From Rana temporaria (taxonomy: Eukaryota; Chordata; Amphibia; Anura; Ranidae), in NCBI RefSeq assembly GCF_905171775.1, contig NC_053491.1, forward strand, positions 136,274,483-136,338,482: a stretch of 64,000 nucleotides of DNA, given 5' to 3'. Positions 44,750 through 55,438 of the stretch are shown one piece after another. A model generated the notes under the pieces. That model did no database searches. It was given only the letters and a program-made list of their open reading frames with translations, and was not told the DNA's origin. Within the stretch, counting starts at the first letter, position 1; the number at the start of each line of letters is the position of its first letter. Both the position numbers and the translations under genes were made by a program.

Positions 44750-45639
44750 ATGTGCATTTAAAATAAATAAAAAACAATATGCATTGAGAGGGTAAAGATG
44801 ACACAGTAAATGATTTAATAAATGAAAGTTAAACAATGTTTTTTTTTTTTATATATTCAGATATTTTACTATCTTTTTTTATGCGGAGTCTTTAGGTAGC
44901 AAGGACATCTGCTTTGCAATGACTGCAACAACAAAAGGACACCTGTTAACCATAGCAACCGAGCAGTTCATTTGCTTAACTTGAAAAGTGAAATGTGGTT
45001 TTTGTTTTCTAAGCGCAATTGCTCTACTTTTTCCCCAGTTTGTTTTGCTTCAAATTTATATGCTAGGTGCACAGACTTTTTTCCCCAAATCATTTTTCAG
45101 GACAGCACATGAGAGAAAATTGGGCTTCTCAGACTCAAAACCCTGCTGTCCTTGAAGATTCTTGGGAACTCAATTTTTTACACTTTTTTTTTTTTTTTTT
45201 TTCTTTTTAAACATATTTTAGCTTCATGCAGCTGTGCAGCAGCAGGTACCTTCAATGGAGATCTCATTATAGTAATGACCTACTGCAGTAGGGGGACACT
45301 GGACAGAGCTGCAACAGTTCTGCCCAAGCCTTCATACTGACAGGAAGTGCTTTGACATCATTCATGACATCACTACACTCCCAATGTAAATGTAGTAAGG
45401 TCTCCGGCCTTGACCAGTTTAATAAGGACCTCCAAGGCCAAAGATAGTTGACATCCTTCAATACGTCGTGGGTTGTGAGGCATAGTGGGTGCAAAGATGG
45501 TGAAAGTTTTTGGGAGCCAGACACTTCTTGGATGTAAAAGAGGTTTTATTTATTTTGATTCCTTTTTGTATTTTTGGGGCAAAGAGGGTTATAGCCAGGA
45601 CGCCCTTAAGTAGTTAAAGATTCAATTGGCAGACTCTGA
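44750..45639. other. Unassigned sequence
   Basis: No element or exon recognised; T-runs at 44839 and 45184. Confidence 0.5.
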
Positions 45640-45909
45640 GGCCCCGTACACATGTCCAAAAAACTCGGCGGGCAAAACACATCGTTTTGCTTGTCAAGTT
45701 CCTTGTGAAGCCGCCGAGGATCTCGGCGAGCAAAGTTTCCTCATTGACGAACGAGGAAATAGATAACATGTTCTCTATTTGGCTCGACGAGTTCCTCATC
45801 GGTTTCCTCGGCCAAAAGTGTACACATGACCGGGTTTCTCGGCAGAATACGGCTCCGATTGAGTTTCTGGCTGAATTCTGCAGAGAAACTCGGTCGTGTG
45901 TACGGGGCC
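45640..45909. mobile_element. Harbinger-like MITE, CTCGTACACACGACC type, copy 3 (inverted)
   Basis: GGCCCCGTACACATGTCC and CGGTCGTGTGTACGGGGCC end it, with an exact TGA duplication at 45637-45639 and 45910-45912. The shared core reads GATAACATGTTCTCTATTTGG here. Diverged relative to copies 1, 2 and 4. Confidence 0.85.
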
Positions 45910-46172
45910 TGAGACTTCAATAGAAAGACAGCCGTGAAGGGAAAGACCCCAGCAAGGCGACACATCTGCACATGCAAGAACGCTGTCTCCCATGGTAACA
46001 GTCCTTTAACAGTTAACTCAAATCTAACAGTTCTTTCAGCTCCTCTACAACTGCCCCTTGTAGTTCTTCAACACTGAGCTCCCAGTCTCTCACTAGACTC
46101 TCTGATTCATTGACTCTGAATCCCTTGAGCTCCTCCAATGTTGCGGTGGTATCTCCCTTAAGCGTCACCTCT

Positions 46173-46533
46173 AGGGTGGCCACATTTCCAAACAACCATT
46201 TAGAGACACCACCCCTTCCCAAAAATCAGCTTGTGCTGTAACGAATCACAGCACAGTCATTGGACACAAGAGGCGGGATTTATGATTTCTCCAATCACAA
46301 GCAGGGGGCGGGGATTGTGCTCCTCCAGGCATCCCCGGCCAGGACAAGTAATGTCAGTGAGTAAAGTGGTGACGTGGCAGCCTTTTTTGGGGCCATCAGA
46401 TTGGACCAGGGGGTGGCTGTGTCAGTTTTATTCCGGGACACTGTATTGTCCTGGCATAAAGGTACCTGGGACAGACCTGCAAAATGCGGGACTGTCCCAG
46501 GCAATCCGGGACATGTGGTCAGTTGGTCACCCT
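46173..46533. mobile_element. MITE with AGGGTGGCCAC / GTTGGTCACCCT ends
   Basis: AGGGTGGCCACATTTCC and GTGGTCAGTTGGTCACCCT are the ends. ACCTCT flanks both sides (46167-46172 and 46534-46539), a 6-bp duplication that may be the remnant of 8 bp. The interior contains GCGGGACTGTCCC. Non-coding despite long frames. Confidence 0.72.
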
Positions 46534-46619
46534 ACCTCTGCTTCTCTGCTGGGTCCCTGGCTTGGCACTCCATATACATTTTTCAAGCTTCACCCCTGCT
46601 AACCGGGAACACAGACCTT

Positions 46620-47294
46620 TACATTCCCCCAGTCAAAGCACCCCCCTCTCTACAGTTAGAAATCACTCCTAGGGAACACATTTAACCCTTTGACCGCCCC
46701 TGATGTTAACCCCTTCCCTGCCAGTGTCATTAGTACAGTAACCATGTATATTTTTAGCACTGATCAGTGTATTAGTGTCACTGGTCCCCAAAAAGTGTCA
46801 AAAGTGTCAGTTAGGAGTCCGATTTGTCCGCCGCAGCATCACAGTCCTGCTATAAGTTGCTGATCGCCACCATTACTAGTAAAAAATAAAAATAAGAAAA
46901 AATAAATTAAAAAATCCCATAGTTTGTAGATGATGTAACTTCTGCGCAAACCAATCAATATACTCTTTATTGGAATTTTTTTGTTACCAAAAATATGTAG
47001 CAGAATACATTTTGGCCTTAATTATTTGGAATGTTTTATAGCAGAAAGTAAAAAATATATATATTTTTTTTAAATTGATGGTCTTTTTTTGTATATAGCG
47101 CAACAAAAAAAAAATGCAGAGGTGATTAAATACCACCAAAAGAAAACTCTGTGGTAAAAAAAAAAGAACATACATTTTTCGAGGTACAGAGTCGCACGCT
47201 CGCACAATTTTCAGTTAAAATAAGGCAGTGCGGTTTGCAAAAAATGGCCTAGTCATGAAGGGGTGTAAACCTTCTGGAGCTGAAGTAGTTAATC
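46620..47294 (+). mobile_element. TTAACCACTT-family element, copy F, left end missing
   Basis: From CAGTTAGAAATCACTCC through AACCCCTTCCCTGCCAGTG to CTGAAGTAGTTAA (46653-47292). The left part is lost or altered. More diverged than copies C to E. Confidence 0.75.
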
Positions 47295-48108
47295 TAATTT
47301 ATAATATGTCTCATTGCGCCCATTACCTTACTGTGCGTCAGAATTGACAAATGCTCTCCTATGTAATAACACATGTTAATCTGTGCTAAAAATGCAGATG
47401 TCTCGTGTGAACATAGGCTAAAAATGTAAATGCAAAAATATCAGTGGTGTATATCAGTAGCTGCTTTCTGTAAAGGCTCCTAATTAGTTTACTACAAGGA
47501 TTGCACTTCAAAATCTTTGCATGCGAGACAAGGATAAAGATTTCCTGCAGATGGAAGGGGAGACAAGGAGAACAGCATCACGCAAGCAACTAAAGTTAAT
47601 GAGCTATGTCCTGAAGACTAAAGAACACATTCGGAATGATTGTTGCTTATGAGAGCTTAGCAGTGGCTGATTTTTAAGCATGTCTCGCAGAAGTTGCTAA
47701 ACAGCAAGACAACCAATCCGGCACTTTGTGATGGCTAGTTCAACTGACCCATACATCATTAATGTCTTCTATTTTATGTTCACATTTCAAAGATTATAAA
47801 CCTAAAGGCCAATCTAATTAGATACATTACTTCATGAAAAAGAAGAATGCATTTTCTTTTTTTGGATTGTGGTCAAAAGTGATACGTGATCAAATTATAG
47901 TGCATGTGACATGCATTGTCACCTATTTAAAAACAATGTTTACAGTTTCTATAATGGACAGAATGGGTAGCTTAACCCCATTGCAGACAGATTCTAAAAT
48001 GACTTTGCCATAAAAAATGTGTAGATCTTCCTAAATTCTCAAAATATGCCTTCCACAGATTAGCAACATTGTGGCAGATAAATTTACCTCTGTCTAAATT
48101 GACCATTA
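47295..48108. other. Unassigned, apparently unique
   Basis: No repeat ends. CTCCTAATTAGTTTAC and AAAGTTAATGAGC words are AT-rich and could be regulatory, but nothing supports a specific call. Confidence 0.4.
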
Positions 48109-49241
48109 TGTAGCACCCTCCAGCTCCTGTGCTAAAGTTTGTTTCTGTACAGTGTAGGTAAATTGTTCAGGCTTGGATGGCAGCCAAGTCCGTGTGTTTT
48201 TCTGGGTCAGGGTTCAGTGACTCAGGGAGGCTGGTATGACTCACAGGCAGCATCTCTGAGACCTCCCCTACTTCTGGAAACTAGCAGCAGATTCCAGAAG
48301 GATGGGAGTGGAGGGGAGGAGGAGCTGCCTGGAGTATTCTGGGGTCCCAGACCAATCCCCAACAGATGGGTTGGCAGGGGGCAGGCACCCTTAAATACTT
48401 AGAGTCAGCCCAGCTGGGGCAGTGTGGAGTTTGGGTGGAAGATGGAGATGGAGTGGTAGGCTGTTGGAGACCTTTAAGAGTAGCTTCCTAGTCTGGGGGG
48501 GGGGGGGGGGACTCAGGCCTGAGCTTGCATGCGGAAGGGACCCCTCTTCAAGACACACAGGAAGATCCTGACCAGGTGTCACGGGAGCAAGAAGAGGACA
48601 GCAGGAGAACACTGTCAAGCAAAAATCCAGGAAGGAAGACAGCCATGTTGGCTGGTGAGTGTTGCAATCAGAGGACTGAGAGGCATGCTTGAAGGGACTG
48701 GGTGCAAACAGTCTGGGATGGATGCAGAGTTAGTCTGGGAGGACTGTGGAGTTTTAGCCAGGAGGCCTAGTGAAAGGGGCAACTGCAGCCAGACGGGCTG
48801 GCAGTGCCAGAAGAGGTGGTATTGGGATCAGTAGCCACAGGAATAGCACTGGGACTTCTTTTCTGCAACACTACCAAAGGGGCCTGCAGTAGCTGCCTGA
48901 AAAGGACAACTGCTACGGATCTAACCGGATATAGGTTGGATCATCTTTTCAGTGCTAGCTGTTCCTGGGAGATGTAGTTCTACAAGCGAGAATGTGCTGG
49001 AGGTAGAAGAGGAGAAGTGTATATACTGGGCATATATAGGTGTGTCCCTGAAGAATTCTTTCAGCGTTGATCAAGTGGGCATCCCATAATAACCCTATCC
49101 CCAACCAAGTTCAACTCCCTTAATAAAATACAAAAGCAACGCTGCAAGGACTGATTTCTGACTCCAGCGTGTGTGGAAAATTAGTGTGCAGGGTGGGAGA
49201 TACCCATGTTTACCAGCGGCTCCTACGGGGGTAGCGCTGCA
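48109..49241 (+). mobile_element. Solo-LTR-like segment
   Basis: It begins TGTAGCACCC and ends GGGGTAGCGCTGCA, giving TG...CA termini that also form a short inverted match. An ATAAA-type TATA motif (CTTAAATACTTAG, 48391) and an AATAAA signal (49123) are placed as in an LTR. G+C content is higher than the surroundings. No exact target duplication was found, so the call is tentative; the segment might instead be another repeat type. Confidence 0.4.
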
Positions 49242-49677
49242 CTTAAATTGGATTTTGTGACGGCTGATACAATGTTAGACTACACACTTGCAAAGATTAA
49301 CATGGTTTAGAATGGTTTAGAAATAAGCATCCTGGTTTTGTATTATTTATATGTGCATCTGTAGATAACCTATAAAAATGGACTTGAATTGTTGCTAAAG
49401 CATAATTGTACTTACTGGTCTCACTGCAGGGATCCCCATACAGTAAAGTTACAGAGGGGATTTCTATGAAATTACATTGCTATTGTTTTCGGTAAAGAAG
49501 ATAAGATAAGAAAGCAAGGAAAGTAGCTGAAATGTCACACCGATTTTTAGTAATCAAACCGACAATTTTTTTAAGAGATTATAGGTTAAGATGTTTATTT
49601 TTAATAGTAAAACAGCTCGATGTATGGTTACCTTGCCTACCTCCCCTTGCTATTGCTCACTGTATTTGTGACACTCA
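49242..49677. other. Unassigned sequence
   Basis: No feature recognised. Confidence 0.5.
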
Positions 49678-50044
49678 TGCCTCATACGTTTCCCGACGGG
49701 AAAACTGCGAGGAGAGCATTTGGCCGGGAATCCCGGCTGTGTATATGCTCCTCGCAGTTTTTCTGATGGGAAAACTGCCCAAAAATTCCTGGACAAAAAA
49801 TAGAACCAGTTCTCTTGTTTCCCACCAGGAAAACCGGTGGACTTTTGCCCCGCGTTTTTTGGCAGTTTTCCTATGGGAAAAACTGCGATGGAGCATACAC
49901 ACGGCCGGGAATCCCGGCCAAAGCTCCATCGCAGTCGCAGCCATGTGTAGGGGAAAAGACTGACCGAGCAGGTTCTTGGCTTTCCCCTCGGGATTTCCGA
50001 CGGGAACATTTCCCGTCGGAAATCCCGCATGTGTGTACGAGGCA
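49678..50044. mobile_element. Harbinger-like MITE, GGGAATCCCGG type, uninterrupted copy
   Basis: TGCCTCATACGTTTCCCGAC and GTGTGTACGAGGCA are the ends; flanks TCA and TTA. The inside repeats GGGAAAACTGC/GCAGTTTTCCC and GGCCGGGAATCCCGG. It is the reference for the copy split by Tc1 at 7021-8879. Confidence 0.8.
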
Positions 50045-50413
50045 TTACAGTTATCACCAGTCAGAAGCTTTTGATGTTTTAAAGCAAATATGTGCTTTGC
50101 TCATTTAGAACAAAGCAACATAATCCACCACCCTTTCCCTATTATATACTTGTTTTTCTTCTGCTAGGTAATGCGAACTGCAGGAAATACCTAGCTCCTC
50201 CTGGGTATGGAGCGTTATGTAACTCACTGCAAAAGACAGGGCTGGGAAGTCATAATCCTGTGTGCTATAGGACTGTGGTGACTTTACACTGGACTGTCCT
50301 TCACTGCTGGTGGCTAAGCAGAGTGGTTTGGGAATGAAAGAAAGATAAGTATTGCCTACTGGGAAAGACTAAAAAAAAATCTACAAAAAAAACTAAACTA
50401 AACTATACCAAAA

Positions 50414-50784
50414 AAGCTGCGTCATAGGTTCATTGGCCTATAAACGATTGAAAGGGTCATTAATCCTATGGCTCTCAAGTTCACACTTCCAAACTCTCTT
50501 ATGGTCTATCTAGTGTTCCAGGTATCATGTCTGAAGCCCGACATTTTCCTAGTGGGTCATCTCCACCAGCTCATTTCATCTTGATTGATGGCTATGAGGA
50601 ATTTGAGGTGGAAGCAACTGTGGACTCCAGAAAATCTGCAGGGAATCTTTAGTGCATTACCAAATGGAAGGTATTTGGCACCAAAGAAAATTCATAGGAG
50701 TCTTTAAGCAATGTCCATGCAGCCAGTCTAATCAAATCCTTTCATTTTGCTCACCCTGAGAAGCCCAGCCCTAGGAGCATTTAA
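50414..50784 (+). pseudogene. Ty3/gypsy retrotransposon pol C-terminus with chromodomain
   Basis: Two frames together read like the end of a Ty3/gypsy integrase. First, in frame 2 (50414 to about 50560), KLRHRFIG, then INPMALKFTLPNS, then VFQVSCLKP. The frame then shifts, and in frame 1 (from 50587) comes DGYEEFEVEATVDSRKSAGN, then TKWKVFGTKENS, then SNVHAASLIKSFHFAHPEKP. This order matches the known VNP...FHVSLLKP strand plus the chromodomain (D-EEYEVE-ILDSR, WKGFG, NSWEP-NVHA). Stops at 50441-50443 (TAA), 50650-50652 (TAG) and 50695-50697 (TAG) and the frameshift make it dead; TAA at 50782-50784 ends it. The chromodomain normally steers integration to chromatin. No reverse transcriptase was seen upstream, and LTRs were not identified. 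Confidence 0.85.
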
Positions 50785-51412
50785 AAGCTACCCCTAACAA
50801 AGGGGCAATATTACGGGATCTCTAGTGTGCACATCAGTACATCCAAGAGCCTTCTGTCTGTATGCAGTGCGACCATTGGTGGCCTTTTACCTATGGAGGG
50901 TATTTACCCTCCACCTGGTGGCTGGTGCTGTGGCTTTTTGCCAGTGACCTTGTTCAAGAGATTGTCTATTACGGACCTGGCTCACCTGACTCTGCCTGTG
51001 TTCACTGTCCCCATTTCTGACTCTACTTATTTAATGAGCCTGGGTGCCACTAGGATCACTGGCTCATCACCCCCTGCAGGATGTTCTGGTGAAGACCAAG
51101 GTGCTACTTTACACCTTGGTCTTCATTTATGGTAAGCCTGTATCTCCTTCCATGGGTATAACCTGTAACAAAGGCAATAGACATTTATGTCTAGGCTACA
51201 AAACCAAATAGATTAATGTTGCTACAGTTATTACAGACCATAGGTGTGTGCACCCCAAAGCTCAAACACATGTGCCTTTCTCTGATCGCCGCCATTACTA
51301 GTAAAAAAGCATCAAGTGTTTTTTTCTGCCAAACCTCTGCTGCTCCTGGACGTACTGGCTGTGGGTTTTTATTTTCCTGCCACTAAATGCCTCTGCCTCT
51401 AAACTCCTCTGA
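50785..51412. other. Probable 3' flank of the gypsy relic
   Basis: Not clearly a gene; ACCTGGCTCACCTGACTCTG-type sequence may be the element's untranslated tail or LTR remnant. No LTR boundary found. Confidence 0.4.
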
Positions 51413-51679
51413 AGCCTCGTACACACGACCGAGGAACTCGACGGGCGAAACATCGTTTTCCTCGTCGAGTTCCTTGTTAGGCTGTCGAGGAACTCGACAA
51501 GGCAAGTTTCTCCATTCCCGTCGAGGAAATAGAGAACTTGCTCTCTTTTTGGCTCGTCGAGTTTCTCGACAGTTTCCTCGACGAAAATGTACACACGACC
51601 GGTTTCCTCGGCAAAAAAATATCTCCCAGCAAGTTTCTTGCTGGTCTTTGCCGAGAAACTCGGTCGTGTGTACGAGGCT
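51413..51679. mobile_element. Harbinger-like MITE, CTCGTACACACGACC type, copy 4 (inverted)
   Basis: AGCCTCGTACACACGACC and CGGTCGTGTGTACGAGGCT end it, flanks TGA and TAA. The body is close to copies 1 and 2, read in inverse. Confidence 0.87.
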
Positions 51680-51698
51680 TAAAGGCCTACAGTATTAG

Positions 51699-52396
51699 CT
51701 AGATTCACAAAGACCGCCCTAACTTTGCGGCGGCGTAGTGTATCGTGTTTACACAATGCCGCCGTAAGTTAGCGAGGCAAGTACATGATTCACAAAGTAC
51801 TTGCCTGCTAGGTTATGGCGGCGTAGCGTAAATCAGGCGGGCGTAAGCGCGGCTAATTCAAATTCGGCTGAGGGGGCGTGTTTTATGTTAATGGAGGGTG
51901 ACCTGACGTGATTGACGTATTTTACGAACGGCGCATGAGCCGTCCGTGTACATATCCCAGTGTGCATTGCGGCAAAGTACGCCGCACGGTTGTATTGGTT
52001 TCAACGTGGACGTAAATTACGTCCAGCCCTATTCACGGACGACTTAAGCAAACAACGTAAAATTTAAAAATTTCGACGCGGGAACGACGGCCATACTTAA
52101 CATTACTATTCCAGCTATTTGATGGAATAACTTTAGGCCTGAAAGTGCGTTACGTAAACGGCGTATCTTTACTGCGTCGGGCAAGCGTACGTTCGTGAAT
52201 CGGCGTATCTACTCATTTACATATTCTAGGCCGACCGCAATGGAAGCGCCACCTAGCGGTCAGCCTAAAAAGTACACTTTAGGATACGACGGTGTAAGAC
52301 ACTTACGCCGCTCGTATCTGAGCCTAATTTAAGCGCATATTCAGACTTAGGCTGGCGTATCTACTGATACGTCAGCCTAAGTCTTTCTGAATCCAC
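51699..52396. mobile_element. Diverged copy of the GGGCCAGATTCAC element
   Basis: GCTAGATTCACAAAGACC at the left and CTTTCTGAATCCACC at the right are the decayed ends. The body has the same ACGTAAA/TTTACG and GCGGCGTA vocabulary as 26108-26810, including TACGTTCGTGAATCGGCGTATC against GATACGCCGATTCACGAACG in the other copy. Confidence 0.72.
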
Positions 52397-52810
52397 CTAT
52401 ATGTGTGCATGGAAACATAGGCTAAAATGCAGGGGTATTTAGAGTCAGAAAAAAAAATGCCAGATGCCTCAAGGTCCAGTGTGCGTGAGGTCTTACCAGT
52501 TATCATGATAGAGTTAAGGAGTCTTATCGGTGAATTCATTTTTAGATACTTAGTAATAAATTCATGTACAGCACTCTGAGAATTGTTATGTAGTTAGAAG
52601 TGGTTGTTTATTGAAACATTATGAGCTATTTCAGAAGTAATATTTACAAAAGATCAGCTGAACTATGCTCACTTACATAATTAGATAGTTCACAGAGTCT
52701 AAAAAAATTGCATATTATATCTTTAAAAAAAAAAACAAGAGCAGAAGCCTTGAATAAAAGTGAACTCTTTCATTCCCCAAGCACATAAACATAATGGCAT
52801 TGTTATAATT
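52397..52810. other. Unassigned sequence left of the array
   Basis: No feature recognised. Confidence 0.5.
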
Positions 52811-54132
52811 AGTGGGAATGCTTTAATAAGCATTCCCAGTATTGATATTCGTTTTTTATTATTAGTGGGAATGCTTAATAAGCATTCCCAGTATTGATAT
52901 TCGTTTTTTAGTGGGAATGCTTAATAAGCATTCCCAGTATTGATATTCGTTTTTTATTATTATTATTCCGTACGTTTTTTGGCTCTGCGTAACTTCGGCA
53001 TACTTTCAGCTATTGAGACCATTCAACTATTAAAATGTTCGTCTCGTTCAGCTAACGATGGGACTTCTTCAAGTTTTTTTGTACTATTTATACTTTTTAA
53101 AATATTAAGCTTTTAGACACTTTTTTTAACATTGAAGTCAATGAGAACATCCTTTTTCCCTTTGAAATCACATGCCCTGCCAAAAGTTTCAGCTCCTTCA
53201 TACTTTCACTTACAGACACCAAATAAACTTTAAAGCGGTCACAAAATATTCAGGTATCCGGCTATGACTTTTCAGATTGATATCTTTTACGGTTTTTGTG
53301 AAAACGCAATTTACGTTTAGCGATTTTTTCAGAAAATGTAATCGGTTATAATGTAACCCTATGGAAGGGATTTAGAGTGTGTCATGTGACCTTTAGTGGA
53401 GATGATTGAAAAACAAGTTATCTTTAAAAAAAGGGGGAACAAATTGCTCTCACGCCCACAAGATCTACTTGTCATACACAATTTATATATCAAAACGTAG
53501 GTATGGTTGTCTGGTTTCAGGCAATGTTATCAGTTTTGTGATACGTATTTTATTTTTAGTTCCAGGAGCTTCTAAAGGACAAGAGGGACAAATAAACTCT
53601 CATTGACACTCATGTTAAAAAGACTTTAAAATGTTTCTGCAAAACACACAAAGACGCTCTTTTCTAAATCACTGACATGCACAGATTTTTAAGTTTATCA
53701 ACATACATTTTATACCGATTTGTTCACAAAAGCCTTGTGTTTCAAACGGTGAAGTCGCTGTATCGATCGCATGTACGGTTGTGGATTTATTACGTTTTGT
53801 TTGAAGGCTTCGATAACTGATTTTGTGTGTGGATGAAAGCGTTTCTAATGGTATTTTGATTCCCTAAATAGCTTTCTTTACCTCAGTGCAGTCCTCCTCC
53901 CCCACCTCATGTGGAGAAAGCCTCTTGAGGGGGAGGGGCAACCAGGCAAGTCAGGACACTCTCTATATTGCAGATAGAGAAAGGAGCTGTGTGATATTAG
54001 GCTTTATAAGTACTGAAGGAACACTGCTTGTATGTACTAAAGATACTGTAGTGGTTATGGTGAATGGCTTTGGTGCGGGCTCAGCAATTCAGCATTCCCA
54101 CTCGCATTTTCCTCAGGAAATGCATTTTCTAG
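52811..54132 (+). repeat. Array unit 1 (with three 5'-end palindromes)
   Basis: Begins with three copies (52811, 52864, 52910) of GGGAATGCTTAATAAGCATTCCC-type palindrome plus AGTATTGATATTCG, then the unit body. The 3' half is subtype A (CTTCGATAACTGATTTTGTG) and ends CTAG at 54129-54132. Confidence 0.85.
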
Positions 54133-54150
54133 TTCTTCTTAATTTTAATT

Positions 54151-55438
54151 AGTGGGAATGCTTAATAAGCATTCCCAGTATTGATATTCATGTTTTATTA
54201 TTCTTCTTAATTAGTGGGAATGCTTAATAAGCATTCCCAGTATTGATATTCGTTTTTTATTATTATTATTCCGTACGTTTTTTGGCTCTGCGTAACTTCG
54301 GCATACTTTCAGCTATTGAGACCATTCAACTATTAAAATGTTCGTCTCGTTCAGCTAACGATGGGACTTCTTCAAGTTTTTTTGTACTATTTATACTTTT
54401 TAAAATATTAAGCTTTTAGACACTTTTTTTTAACATTGAAGTCAATGAGAACATCCTTTTTCCCTTTGAAATCACATGCCCTGCCAAAAGTTTCAGCTCC
54501 TTCATACTTTCACTTACAGACACCAAACAAACTTTAAAGCGGTCACAAAATATTCAGGTATCCGGCTATGACTTTTCAGATTGATATCTTTTACGTTTTT
54601 TGTGAAAACGCAATTTACGTTTAGCGATTTTTTCAGAAAATGTAATCGGTTATAATGTAACCCTATGGAAGGGATTTAGAGTGTGTCATGTGACCTTTAG
54701 AGTGGAGATGATTGAAAAACAAGTTATCTTTAAAAAAAGGGGGAACAAATTGCTCTCACGCCCACAAGATCTACTTGTCATACACAATTTATATATCAAA
54801 ACGTAGGTATGGTTGTCTGGTTTCAGGCAATGTGATCGGTTTTGTGATACGTATTTTATTTTTAGTTCCAGGAGCTTCTAAAGGACAAGAGGGACAAATA
54901 AACTCTCATTGACACTCATGTTAAAAAGACTTTAAAATGTTTCTGCAAAACACACAAAGACGCTCTTTTCTAAATCGCTGACATGCCCACATTTTTAAGT
55001 TTATCAACATAAATTTCATATCGATGCGTTCACAAGGGCCGTGTCTTTCAAACGGTGAAGTCGCTGTATCGATCACATGTACGGTTGTGGATTTATTACG
55101 TTTTGTTTGAAGGCTTCGATAACTGATTTTGTGTGTGGATGAAAGCGTTTCTAATGGTATTTTGATTCCCTAAATAGCTTTCCTTACCTCAGTGCAGTCC
55201 TCCTCCCCACCTCATGTGTAGAAAGCCTCTTGAGGGGGGAGGGGCGACCAGGCAAGTCAGGACACTCTCTATATTGCAGATAGAGAAAGGAGCTGTGTGA
55301 TATTAGGCTTTATAAGTACTGAAGGAACACTGCTTGTATGTCCTAAAGATACTGTAGTGGTTATGGTGAATGGCTTTGGTGCGGGCTCAGCAATTCAGCA
55401 TTCCCACTCGCATTTTCCTCAGGAAATGCATTTTCTAG
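54151..55438 (+). repeat. Array unit 2 (with two 5'-end palindromes)
   Basis: Palindromic starts at 54151 and 54213, followed by a body almost identical to unit 1 (both have CCCTTTGAAATCACATGCCC). Subtype A 3' half. CTAG at 55435-55438. Confidence 0.85.

Noticed and set aside
46231..46685. Overlapping frames of 100-120 residues on both strands
   Set aside because: They overlap the MITE with ACCTCT flanks (46173-46533) and show no family resemblance.
49650..50057. 135-residue minus-strand frame and overlapping plus-strand frames
   Set aside because: They coincide with the MITE at 49678-50044, rich in GGGAAAACTGC palindromes.
53406..54912. Frame MKNKLSLKKGGTNC... repeated in units 1 and 2
   Set aside because: Same reasoning: recent duplicates. 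It is broken by base changes in the other units.
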